Assembly (NCBI GenBank): GCA_027296665.1
Contig: JAPUIV010000190.1
Span: forward strand, 1 to 12,463
Source of the DNA: Acidobacteriota bacterium
Lineage (GTDB): Bacteria; Acidobacteriota; Polarisedimenticolia; JAPUIV01
Reading direction: 5' to 3'
Length of the DNA stretch: 12,463 nt
Below, in pieces: positions 6,772 to 12,463 of this stretch. Within the stretch, counting starts at the first letter, position 1; the number at the start of each line of letters is the position of its first letter. The notes under the pieces are model-generated. The model made no database searches, was not told the origin of the DNA, and saw nothing but the letters and a program-made list of their open reading frames with translations. Both the position numbers and the translations under genes were made by a program.

Positions 6772-8151
6772 TCAGGAATTCGGTTCCGTTTTTTCCTTCA
6801 CCGCCACCGGGAGCAGTTCCTCCGCCTGTAGGGCCCGGGCAGAATTTTCCACCACCTCGGCCTCCGGCAGTTCCTCGGCGGCGGAAACTCCCAGGTCGCG
6901 GAAACGGCGGGCCGCCACCAGGACCCGGGATTCCAAGGAGCCGACGGCCCGGTTAAAGGCCAACACCGTCCGATCGAGATGGTTGCCGATGTCGCCGAAA
7001 TGAACCGCCATTACCCGGATCCGTTCATACAGGTCCTTCCCCAGCTTGCTGATCTCCTGGGCGCTCCGGGCAACCTTCTCCTGCTGCCAGCCGTAAGCGA
7101 CCGCCCGCAGGAGGGCAATGAGAGTGATGGGACTGGCAGGGATGACCTTCTTCCCCACCCCGTATTCGATCAGATCGGGCGCATATTGCAGGGCGGCGCT
7201 GAAAAAACTCTCGCCGGGCAGGAACATAACGACGAACTCGGGGGTCGAATCGAATTGCTGCCAGTAGGCTTTGCCCCCCAGCTGGGTGATGTGATCCCGG
7301 ACCTGGCGCGCATGATCGGCGAGCAGGGTTTCCCGGGCATCCTCGTCCTTGGCCTCGACTGCCTCCAGGTAGGCCTGCAGGGGAACCTTGGCGTCGACGA
7401 TGATGTTTTTTCCTCCCGGCAGGTGTACCTGCAGATCGGGCCGAAGAGAACCCTCTTCCGTCGCGACCGTTGTCTGCTCGTCGAAGTCGCAGTGCTCCAG
7501 CATTCCTGCCATCTCGACCACCCTTTTCAGCTGGATCTCTCCCCAGCGCCCGCGAACGGTCGGTGAGCGCAGTGCCTTGACCAGATTGGCGGTTTCCGAC
7601 TGGAGGTGGCGCTGGGTCTCGGCCATCGATCGCACCTGTTGTGTGAGGGTGCTGTAGGCCTCGACCCGGATGGTCTCGAGCCCCCGGAGCTGGTCATCGA
7701 CCTGTTTCAACGAATCCTGGACCGGTTTGACCATCTCGGTAACCGCCTTTTGCCTCGCCTCGAGATCCGCCTCCGCCGATTTTTGAAACTCACCCAGGGA
7801 GGCCCTGGCGAGGTCGAGGAAGGTCTGATTGTTGTCCCTCAACGCCTCCGCGGAAAGGGCCTGGAAGGCCTCGCGCAGTTTCTTCTCCGCGCCCTCCAGG
7901 AGTTGCAACTTCTCTGCTGATGCCCGCCGCTCGTTGTCGAGATCGGCCTCCAGCCGGGCGCTTGCAGTCCTGAGGGAGGTGAGGCGTTCCCGGTCCCTGG
8001 CCCCCTCCTGCTTCAGGTCGCCCAGTTCCCGTTCCAGCCGGGAGACGGCCGCCCCTTTCTCGCGCAGGGAACCCCTGAGACTGAACCATCCCAGGAAGAT
8101 TCCGGCCAGCAGGCCGGATCCTAGCCAGATTAGATTGGGGATCTCTTCCAT
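6772..8151 (-). CDS. rmuC: DNA recombination protein RmuC
   Basis: RmuC is a predicted nuclease-like protein that limits recombination at inverted and short repeats. The 459-residue protein has an N-terminal membrane anchor (about 6-25), a long charged coiled coil (about 30-195) and the RmuC domain (about 140-425). Motifs include RGRWGEIQL at 200-208 and RPDLQVHLPGGKNIIVDAKV at 237-256, where D239, D253 and K255 fit a PD-(D/E)xK-type core. FLPGESFFSAAL (310-321) and AYGWQQEK (352-359) are further family signatures. The start ATG has a strong GGAGGAG (8156-8162) four bases upstream. The gene opens the rmuC-bcp-cyclase-msrA run and has its own promoter candidate in the 91-base gap behind it. 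Confidence 0.96.
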   Translation of the reverse strand: MEEIPNLIWLGSGLLAGIFLGWFSLRGSLREKGAAVSRLERELGDLKQEGARDRERLTSLRTASARLEADLDNERRASAEKLQLLEGAEKKLREAFQALSAEALRDNNQTFLDLARASLGEFQKSAEADLEARQKAVTEMVKPVQDSLKQVDDQLRGLETIRVEAYSTLTQQVRSMAETQRHLQSETANLVKALRSPTVRGRWGEIQLKRVVEMAGMLEHCDFDEQTTVATEEGSLRPDLQVHLPGGKNIIVDAKVPLQAYLEAVEAKDEDARETLLADHARQVRDHITQLGGKAYWQQFDSTPEFVVMFLPGESFFSAALQYAPDLIEYGVGKKVIPASPITLIALLRAVAYGWQQEKVARSAQEISKLGKDLYERIRVMAVHFGDIGNHLDRTVLAFNRAVGSLESRVLVAARRFRDLGVSAAEELPEAEVVENSARALQAEELLPVAVKEKTEPNS

Positions 8152-8184
8152 TATTCTCCTCCGGGATCGGATGAACTGGAGCCG

Positions 8185-8213
8185 ATTCTACAAAATGAAC
8201 AAATGGGAGGCAA
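8185..8213 (-). promoter_or_regulatory. Candidate sigma70-type promoter for rmuC
   Basis: On the minus strand TTGCCT (8213-8208) and TAGAAT (8190-8185) are separated by exactly 17 bases. The -10 matches consensus at five of six positions and the -35 at four of six. A start near 8178 would give a leader of about 27 bases carrying the strong rmuC Shine-Dalgarno. It occupies the largest gap in the minus-strand run (8152-8242), which otherwise looks empty. Confidence 0.5.
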
Positions 8214-8242
8214 GCAGCGGGGCGGGTTTTCCGGAAACGGTG

Positions 8243-9424
8243 TCAAGGGGGAACGGACGGGACCGGGGTCTCGAAGGGGTCGGAGAACCGCTCCTCGGAA
8301 ATGAAACCGGTGTCGGTCAGGCTTTTCAAAAATGCCACCAGGTCGGCCTTTTCCTGCCGGGAGATATAAAAACCGGAAACGAGTTCGCTCTTGTTGGGGC
8401 TGGCCCGGCCGTCCCCGGCGTATCGACCGGTTGGGATCGTCCGGCCGCCGGCGGAATAGTGATCGATCACTTCCTCCAGAGTGGCGATACTGCCGTCGTG
8501 CATATAGGGAGAGGTGAGCCCGATGTTTCGCAGGGTGGGGGCCCGAAAACGCCCCATGTCGCCCTGCCTGCCGGTGAACCTGTACAGCCCCTGGTCATCT
8601 TCGGGGTAGTTCCCCCGCGGACCCAGGTTGTAGAGCCCCGTATTGTGAAAAGCCTGCCGCGGAGGGCGGTTTCCGGCGAAGGCGGTCGGCCCGGAGAAGG
8701 TGATTCCCCCATGGCATCGGGAGCAGCGCAGCCGGTTGGAAAAAAACAATCCCATCCCGTTTCGCGCGGAATCCGCCAGCGCTTCCATCTCGCCGCCGTA
8801 CACCAGCCGGTCATAGGGTGAACCGCCGGAGATCAAGATCCGTTCGAAGCTGGCAATCGCCCGGTACAGGTTGCCGAGGCGGATGGGATCGCTCTGTCCG
8901 GGAAACGCGGCCGCGAACCATCTCCGGTACCGTCTGTCCGATTTCAATCTATCGAGGAGCGTATCGACCCGGCCCGACATTCCCATCTCCACCGGTTCGC
9001 GGTGGAACAACGGGATCTCGACCTGATCCTCGAGCCGGATGAGAGCCGGATCGGACCAGGTCAGGGTAATGTTGTACGCGGCGTTCGCCAGGCTCATGGC
9101 GCCGCGCGGGTGGATCTCTCCGGTGGAGCCGATCGATTGGGCCCGTCCATCGGTGAAGGCAAGTTCCTGGCGGTGGCAGGTAGCGCAGGAATAGGTCCCG
9201 TTTCCGGACAGTTTCCTATCGTAAAAGAGAAACCGGCCGAGGGAGACTTTCGCGGCAGTCATCGGATTGTCGGGAGGGACCGCGGGGCGGGGGAACCCCG
9301 CCGGGAGTTTCCATTCGAAACCGGGTGAAGGGGATGGCCCGGTGGGGATCGATCCGGGTGGCGGCGGGGCCAGGTGGCAACCGGTCAGGAGTCCGAAGGC
9401 GCAGGCCAGTATCCCTTTTACCAC
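8243..9424 (-). CDS. MbnH/MauG-like di-haem cytochrome c peroxidase family lipoprotein
   Basis: The 393-residue protein carries two haem-binding CxxCH motifs, CATCH at 80-84 and CSRCH at 234-238. Residues 1-16 are a lipoprotein signal with lipobox LTGC (Cys16), so it is probably membrane-tethered and periplasmic. The family comprises bacterial di-haem peroxidases, MauG and MbnH. Segments such as FEWKLPAGFPRPAVP (36-50), LAFTDGRAQSIGSTGEIHPR (88-107), FHNTGLYNL (259-267) and RAPTLRNIGLTSPYMHDGSI (294-313) look to me most like the MbnH branch. MbnH oxidises a tryptophan of its partner MbnP to kynurenine. No MbnP-like gene is in the window, so the substrate is unknown. The start is GTG at 9424, overlapping the TPR stop by 7 bases (9418-9424); translation is probably coupled. 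Maturation requires cytochrome c assembly genes, not seen here. Confidence 0.92.
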   Translation of the reverse strand: MVKGILACAFGLLTGCHLAPPPPGSIPTGPSPSPGFEWKLPAGFPRPAVPPDNPMTAAKVSLGRFLFYDRKLSGNGTYSCATCHRQELAFTDGRAQSIGSTGEIHPRGAMSLANAAYNITLTWSDPALIRLEDQVEIPLFHREPVEMGMSGRVDTLLDRLKSDRRYRRWFAAAFPGQSDPIRLGNLYRAIASFERILISGGSPYDRLVYGGEMEALADSARNGMGLFFSNRLRCSRCHGGITFSGPTAFAGNRPPRQAFHNTGLYNLGPRGNYPEDDQGLYRFTGRQGDMGRFRAPTLRNIGLTSPYMHDGSIATLEEVIDHYSAGGRTIPTGRYAGDGRASPNKSELVSGFYISRQEKADLVAFLKSLTDTGFISEERFSDPFETPVPSVPP

Positions 9425-10110
9425 TTCCGCTTTTTCATCCCGTCCAGGCTTGCCGTTTGCGAGGCGATCTCCTCACGGTCCTTCACCCAGCCGGAGAAGG
9501 AATCGATCTCTTCCTTTGACAAGTTTTCGGGACTTCCCCGCCGGGTCTCGATCCATTTTCGCATCGCCCTGAGCAGTTCGTCGGCCCGGCCCCGGTCGGT
9601 GGAAAAGAGCCGGATATAGGCCTTGCGGGCCTCCCCGAGCCGGTCCAGTCCGAGGAAGGCCTCCGCCCGGTACTCGATCGCCTCGGTGTAATTGGGGGAC
9701 AGGGCGAGGGCGCGGTCGTAGGCGATGACGGCGGCGCCGGGGTCGCCGCTCTTGCGTTGGGCATATCCCAGACTGCTGAAGGCCTGGTGGAACTTTGGAT
9801 TCAGCCGGACCGCCAACTGGAATTCCCGGATCGCCTTGCCGTACTGGACCTGCGCCTTTTTCAGGTACCCTGCCCGCCGGGATGCCTTGTCGGCCTGCCT
9901 GGCCTTCTCTTCAAATCTAACCGCCTTGTTGCGCGATTTCAGACCGAAGTTGTAATGATCGACCGCTTGCTCCGCCGGTGACCGGGTTGGGGGAACCGCA
10001 CTCTTCGAGGCCGCCTTTGGCTGCTTCGATCCGCCGGAGGCGTTCGCCGGCAACGGCGGGACGGCAAGCAACGACCCGAAGAGAATGGCGATCGAGATCG
10101 GTTTCAGCAT
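9418..10110 (-). CDS. Secreted tetratricopeptide repeat protein
   Basis: The 230-residue protein starts with a Sec-type signal peptide (about 1-24, ending PANA), then a low-complexity basic linker (25-45). About three TPR-like helical repeats follow at about 76-175; the clearest unit is AFSSLGYAQRKSGDPGAAVI at 110-129, with YDRALALSPN after it. The last 50 residues are charged. The open frame extends 59 codons further upstream. I place the start at the ATG 10110-10108 because a perfect AAGGAGG lies six bases before it and because this start yields a clean signal peptide. The gene begins 23 bases after the epimerase stop and overlaps the di-haem gene by 7 bases. It may scaffold or serve that exported enzyme (inference). 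No catalytic motif is seen. Confidence 0.87.
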   Translation of the reverse strand: MLKPISIAILFGSLLAVPPLPANASGGSKQPKAASKSAVPPTRSPAEQAVDHYNFGLKSRNKAVRFEEKARQADKASRRAGYLKKAQVQYGKAIREFQLAVRLNPKFHQAFSSLGYAQRKSGDPGAAVIAYDRALALSPNYTEAIEYRAEAFLGLDRLGEARKAYIRLFSTDRGRADELLRAMRKWIETRRGSPENLSKEEIDSFSGWVKDREEIASQTASLDGMKKRKW

Positions 10111-10116
10111 TTTGGC

Positions 10117-10123
10117 CCTCCTT
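10117..10123 (-). promoter_or_regulatory. Ribosome binding site fixing the TPR gene start
   Basis: The minus strand reads AAGGAGG, six bases, then ATG at 10110. It is the only strong Shine-Dalgarno in the 5' part of this open frame, and it rules out the longer start at 10287, which would lie well inside the epimerase gene. Confidence 0.75.
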
Positions 10124-10133
10124 GTAGGTACGT

Positions 10134-10871
10134 TCAATGCGGACGGGATCGCAAACGTTCCAGCATGAAACGCGCATTCTCCGCCGGCGCCTTCCCGTCG
10201 AACACCGCGCTTCCGGTAACCACGAGATCCACCCCCGTTCCGGCCAGCCGGGAGATGTTGTCCCGGGTGACGCCGCCGTCCACGCACAGGAGGATCTCTC
10301 TTCCCTGGGCGGCGATCATCTTCTTCACCTTTGAGAGACGGGGGAGTGTCGATTCGATGAATGCCTGCCCTGTCCAGCCGGGATTCACGGCCAGCAGGGA
10401 GACCATCTCGACATCATCGAGGAGTGGTTCCAGTGTGGAGAGGGGAGTTCCGGGGTTCAAGGCCACTCCCCGGACCAGGCCCCGATCCGGATCCCGGGCA
10501 TTGGTCATCCTGCCAAGTTTCTGGAGCACCCGGTGGATGTGCTGGCCGGACTCGACGTGCACGGTGAGAATGTCGGCGCCCGCTTCCACATAGGCGTCGA
10601 TTTTTTCGAGCGGGTCCAGGATCATCAGGTGGGCCTCTATCAGAAAGGGTGCCCGGACGGCCCGGATCAGGGGAGGTCCCACCGTCATCATCGGCACGAA
10701 GCAGCCGTCCATCACGTCGAAATGAAGGAGTTGGACGCCGGTCCCCTCCAGGCAGGCCAGTTCCGATCCCAGGGCCGCCAGGTTGGCGGTGAGAACCCCC
10801 ACGCTGATGGTGGGAGAGGCTTCGCGAAGGCGCTCGAAGGCGCCCATCGGCTGTTTCGGCTCCCCGGTCAC
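10134..10871 (-). CDS. Ribulose-phosphate 3-epimerase family protein, LsrE-like
   Basis: This 245-residue TIM-barrel protein of the Rpe family keeps the metal and acid-base residues: H50 and D52 in LLHFDVMDG, H81 in EAHLM and D198 in CVDGG. It also has a phosphate-end TGSAVF at 219-224. It departs from ordinary Rpe: the N-terminal PSIL motif is replaced by ISVGVL (22-27), and VNPGFGGQ becomes VNPGWTGQ (162-169). From memory of Salmonella LsrE, the segments SVGxL, LLHxDxMDGxF, TVGP and LLAVNPG are shared with that protein rather than with housekeeping Rpe. LsrE is a putative epimerase of the autoinducer-2 (lsr) operon. The start is GTG overlapping the lsrF stop in GTGA (10868-10871), so the two are coupled. 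A plain Rpe role remains possible; a gene search elsewhere in the genome would decide. Confidence 0.85.
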   Translation of the reverse strand: MTGEPKQPMGAFERLREASPTISVGVLTANLAALGSELACLEGTGVQLLHFDVMDGCFVPMMTVGPPLIRAVRAPFLIEAHLMILDPLEKIDAYVEAGADILTVHVESGQHIHRVLQKLGRMTNARDPDRGLVRGVALNPGTPLSTLEPLLDDVEMVSLLAVNPGWTGQAFIESTLPRLSKVKKMIAAQGREILLCVDGGVTRDNISRLAGTGVDLVVTGSAVFDGKAPAENARFMLERLRSRPH

Positions 10872-11752
10872 CGTTTCTTTTCCTTCAAGCTCCGGTACAG
10901 GTCCAACGCCTCGCGCGGCGGCATCTTCTCATGCACCACCTTGCGAACCGCCTGCAGCATCGCCGCGGGCGCGTCCGACTGGAATATGTTCCTGCCCATG
11001 TCCACGCCGGAGGCCCCCTGTTCAATGGCGTTGGCGGCCATGGTCAGAGCATCGATCTCCGGAAGCTTTTTCCCGCCCGCCATGACGATCGGGACCGGGC
11101 AGGAGGCGACCACGGTGTCGAAACCGGTTTCCACGTAATAGGTCTTGACGAACTGGGCCCCCAGTTCGGCGCAGATCCGGCAGGCGAGCCGGAAGTACCG
11201 GGCGTCCCGGACCATATCCTTGCCCACGGCGGTGACCGCCAGGACCGGGATGCCGTACCGGTAGCCGAGGTCGACCAGGCGGGTCATGTTGTGGATCGAT
11301 TGGCTCTCGAATTTCCCGCCGATGAACACCTGTACGGTGATTGCGGCGACGTCGAGCCGGCAGGCGTCATCGATGTCGACCGCGATCTGCTCGTCTGACA
11401 GCTCCTTCAGGATGCTGGAGCCGCCGCTGGCCCTGAGAACGATCCCGCCGGTGAAGGAAGAAGGAATGGTGGTTCGCAACATCCCGCGGGTCAGCATGAG
11501 GGCATCGCAGAGGGGAAGAAGGGGGACGATGTTCAGGTCGCAGCGTTCCAGACCGGTGGTCGGCCCCTGGAAGTAGCCGTGGTCGATCGCCAGCATGACG
11601 GCCCGTCCCGAGTCGGGACGGAAGACCCGGGCCAAGCGGTTCTGCATGCCCCAGTCGAGGGCGTTGGCCCCCTTCAGGAAGAAGGGGCGGTTCTCGTAGG
11701 GGATGTCTACATGAAAGTTCTTTGCTTCCTTGCCGGATTCCCATTCTGCCAT
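10868..11752 (-). CDS. lsrF: 3-hydroxy-5-phosphonooxypentane-2,4-dione thiolase LsrF
   Basis: LsrF is the class I aldolase-like enzyme that ends autoinducer-2 breakdown. It transfers the acetyl group of 3-hydroxy-5-phosphonooxypentane-2,4-dione to coenzyme A, giving dihydroxyacetone phosphate and acetyl-CoA. The 294-residue protein matches my memory of E. coli LsrF over nearly its whole length. Shared segments include ALDWGMQNRL (31-40), AIDHGYFQGPTTGLER (55-70), AVGKDMVRDARYF (175-187), KTYYVETGF (203-211) and GASGVDMGRNIFQSD (246-260). Lys203 is the expected Schiff-base lysine. A more general DhnA-family aldolase is the alternative, but this resemblance is unusually close. ATG follows GGAG by nine bases. 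It overlaps the LsrE-like gene by four bases and starts 62 bases after xthA. LsrK, LsrG, LsrR and the Lsr transporter are not in view. Confidence 0.93.
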   Translation of the reverse strand: MAEWESGKEAKNFHVDIPYENRPFFLKGANALDWGMQNRLARVFRPDSGRAVMLAIDHGYFQGPTTGLERCDLNIVPLLPLCDALMLTRGMLRTTIPSSFTGGIVLRASGGSSILKELSDEQIAVDIDDACRLDVAAITVQVFIGGKFESQSIHNMTRLVDLGYRYGIPVLAVTAVGKDMVRDARYFRLACRICAELGAQFVKTYYVETGFDTVVASCPVPIVMAGGKKLPEIDALTMAANAIEQGASGVDMGRNIFQSDAPAAMLQAVRKVVHEKMPPREALDLYRSLKEKKR

Positions 11753-11784
11753 GGTGTGGCGCTCCTATGGTTCGGTTGGTCCAG

Positions 11785-11818
11785 GAGATTATTACCATCT
11801 CATAGGGGTCGATTTCAA
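11785..11818 (-). promoter_or_regulatory. Candidate promoter with operator-like dyad before lsrF
   Basis: On the minus strand TTGAAA (11818-11813, overlapping the xthA stop) and AATAAT (11793-11788) each match consensus at five of six positions, but the spacer is long at 19 bases. GAGAT (11785-11789) and ATCTC (11797-11801) form a perfect 5-base dyad over the -10 region. A second, wider pair, CCTATG (11764-11769) and CATAGG (11801-11806), surrounds it. Such symmetry over a promoter suggests repressor control, but the site matches no operator that I know. Confidence 0.3.
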
Positions 11819-12463
11819 GGATTAGAAAGATCGAGATCCATTATTACCGGAGCGTGATCCGAGGGGGTGAGCCCTTCCCTCTTCTTGCGGAAGTCGCGAT
11901 CGATCTTGACCGTTTGGACGCGAGACATCAAGGTTTGTGTGGCCAGGAGGAAATCGATCCGCAAACCCAGCCCGCGGTGAAAGGATCCGCCGCGGTAATC
12001 CCACCAGGAAAATTCGCGCCGGTCCGGGTGCGTCTCGCGAAAGAGATCGTGAAATCCCCCGTCCAGCAGGCGGCGGAACCGGTCCCTCTCCTGTTCGGTA
12101 TGGAAGATCTGGCCGCGCATCTCCTCCTCGTTCCAGGTATCGAGCGCGGCCGGGCAGATATTGAAATCCCCGCAGAGGATCGCCGGCCGGTCCCGATCTT
12201 TCCCCGCCCGCAGGTGGTCGGCGAGGGCGTCGAACCAGGCAAGCTTGCGGGGGAAATCGGCATGGCTCACCGCCTTGCCGTTCGGACAGTAGACCGTGGT
12301 GAAGGAGAATTCCTGGAAATCGGCGGTCAGGAACCGCGCCCCGGACTCCTCCTGGCCCGGCAGGCCGATCTGACGGACCACCCCCTCCCGGCGGCTCACG
12401 ATCGCCACGCCGTTCCATGCCTTCTGCCCGTGCAGGACTACCCGGTAGCCGGCGGCCTCGATC
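11815..12463 (-). CDS. xthA: Exodeoxyribonuclease III (5' end outside window)
   Basis: XthA is the Mg-dependent AP endonuclease and 3'-5' exonuclease of base excision repair. The visible 215 residues run from an internal codon to the TGA at 11815-11817; about 50 N-terminal residues, including the first catalytic Asn and Glu, lie beyond the right edge. Family motifs in order are HGQKAWNGVAIVSR, VYCPNGKAV, CGDFNICP (catalytic Asp and Asn), EFSWWDYRGGSFHRGLGLRI followed by DFLLA, and TPSDHAPV with the catalytic Asp-His. A GTG at 12408 could be mistaken for a start, but the family-matching frame continues upstream of it to the window edge. No defect is seen in the visible part. It is the most upstream gene of the minus-strand run; lsrF follows after 62 bases. 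Confidence 0.95.
   Translation of the reverse strand, partial: IEAAGYRVVLHGQKAWNGVAIVSRREGVVRQIGLPGQEESGARFLTADFQEFSFTTVYCPNGKAVSHADFPRKLAWFDALADHLRAGKDRDRPAILCGDFNICPAALDTWNEEEMRGQIFHTEQERDRFRRLLDGGFHDLFRETHPDRREFSWWDYRGGSFHRGLGLRIDFLLATQTLMSRVQTVKIDRDFRKKREGLTPSDHAPVIMDLDLSNP

Noticed and set aside
8226..8236. Palindrome TTTCCGGAAA after the di-haem gene as terminator
   Set aside because: It has no loop, no GC-rich stem and no following T-run; it is more likely chance.
7829..8821. Plus-strand open frame of 330 codons across the rmuC/di-haem gap
   Set aside because: It is antisense to the CxxCH and RmuC regions, has no Shine-Dalgarno and no recognisable domain.
10111..10287. 59-codon N-terminal extension of the TPR protein
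   Set aside because: It lies inside the epimerase gene, is arginine-rich and unlike a signal peptide, whereas the ATG at 10110 has a perfect AAGGAGG and a clean signal sequence.
12406..12408. GTG as the start codon of xthA
   Set aside because: The frame continues upstream with HGQKAWNGVAIVSR, which fits the interior of exonuclease III, so the gene is cut by the window edge.

Overview
The window looks like chromosomal DNA from a GC-rich, free-living bacterium. The genes are Shine-Dalgarno-led, tightly packed and typical of Bacteria (RmuC, Bcp, MsrA, exonuclease III). GATC is unusually frequent. No rRNA, tRNA, CRISPR array, transposase or phage gene is visible, and the sequence alone does not fix a phylum. 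A di-haem c-type cytochrome lipoprotein and an exported cyclase point to a diderm with a redox-active periplasm (inference).

Left block (1-4918). The first 39 bases are the last 12 codons of a plus-strand gene. Their sequence, and 28 bases beyond the stop, is repeated in inverted orientation at 317-383 with one mismatch. The window therefore opens inside an inverted duplication of the FAD oxidoreductase tail, which may be real or an assembly artefact. The 249-base spacer holds a 30-base direct repeat and a strong GC hairpin but no gene. Two tandem minus-strand paralogues of the PYROXD2/phytoene-desaturase-like FAD oxidoreductase family follow (345-1970 and 1974-3563). A short divergent promoter region separates them from a plus-strand GcvT-fold aminomethyltransferase-like gene (3731-4918).

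Right block (4954-12463). All genes are on the minus strand. In transcription order they are: xthA (5' cut by the window edge), lsrF, an LsrE-like epimerase, a secreted TPR protein, an MbnH/MauG-like di-haem lipoprotein, rmuC, a Bcp-type peroxiredoxin, an exported kynurenine-formamidase-like cyclase and msrA. Spacings are tight: a 4-base overlap between lsrF and the epimerase, a 7-base overlap between the TPR gene and the di-haem gene, and gaps of 3-41 bases through rmuC-bcp-cyclase-msrA. Sigma70-like promoter candidates lie before lsrF and before rmuC, so there are probably two transcription units. One is lsrF-lsrE-like-TPR-di-haem; the other is rmuC-bcp-cyclase-msrA.

Themes. The second unit is a protection set: DNA maintenance (RmuC), peroxide removal (Bcp) and methionine sulfoxide repair (MsrA). 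The first unit pairs the last enzyme of autoinducer-2 catabolism (LsrF) with an epimerase resembling Salmonella LsrE, and no other lsr gene is in view. Most worth a second look are the lsrF-lsrE-like pair outside a full lsr operon, the di-haem enzyme without an MbnP partner, the oxidoreductase-pair/GcvT neighbourhood, and the inverted repeat at the left edge.
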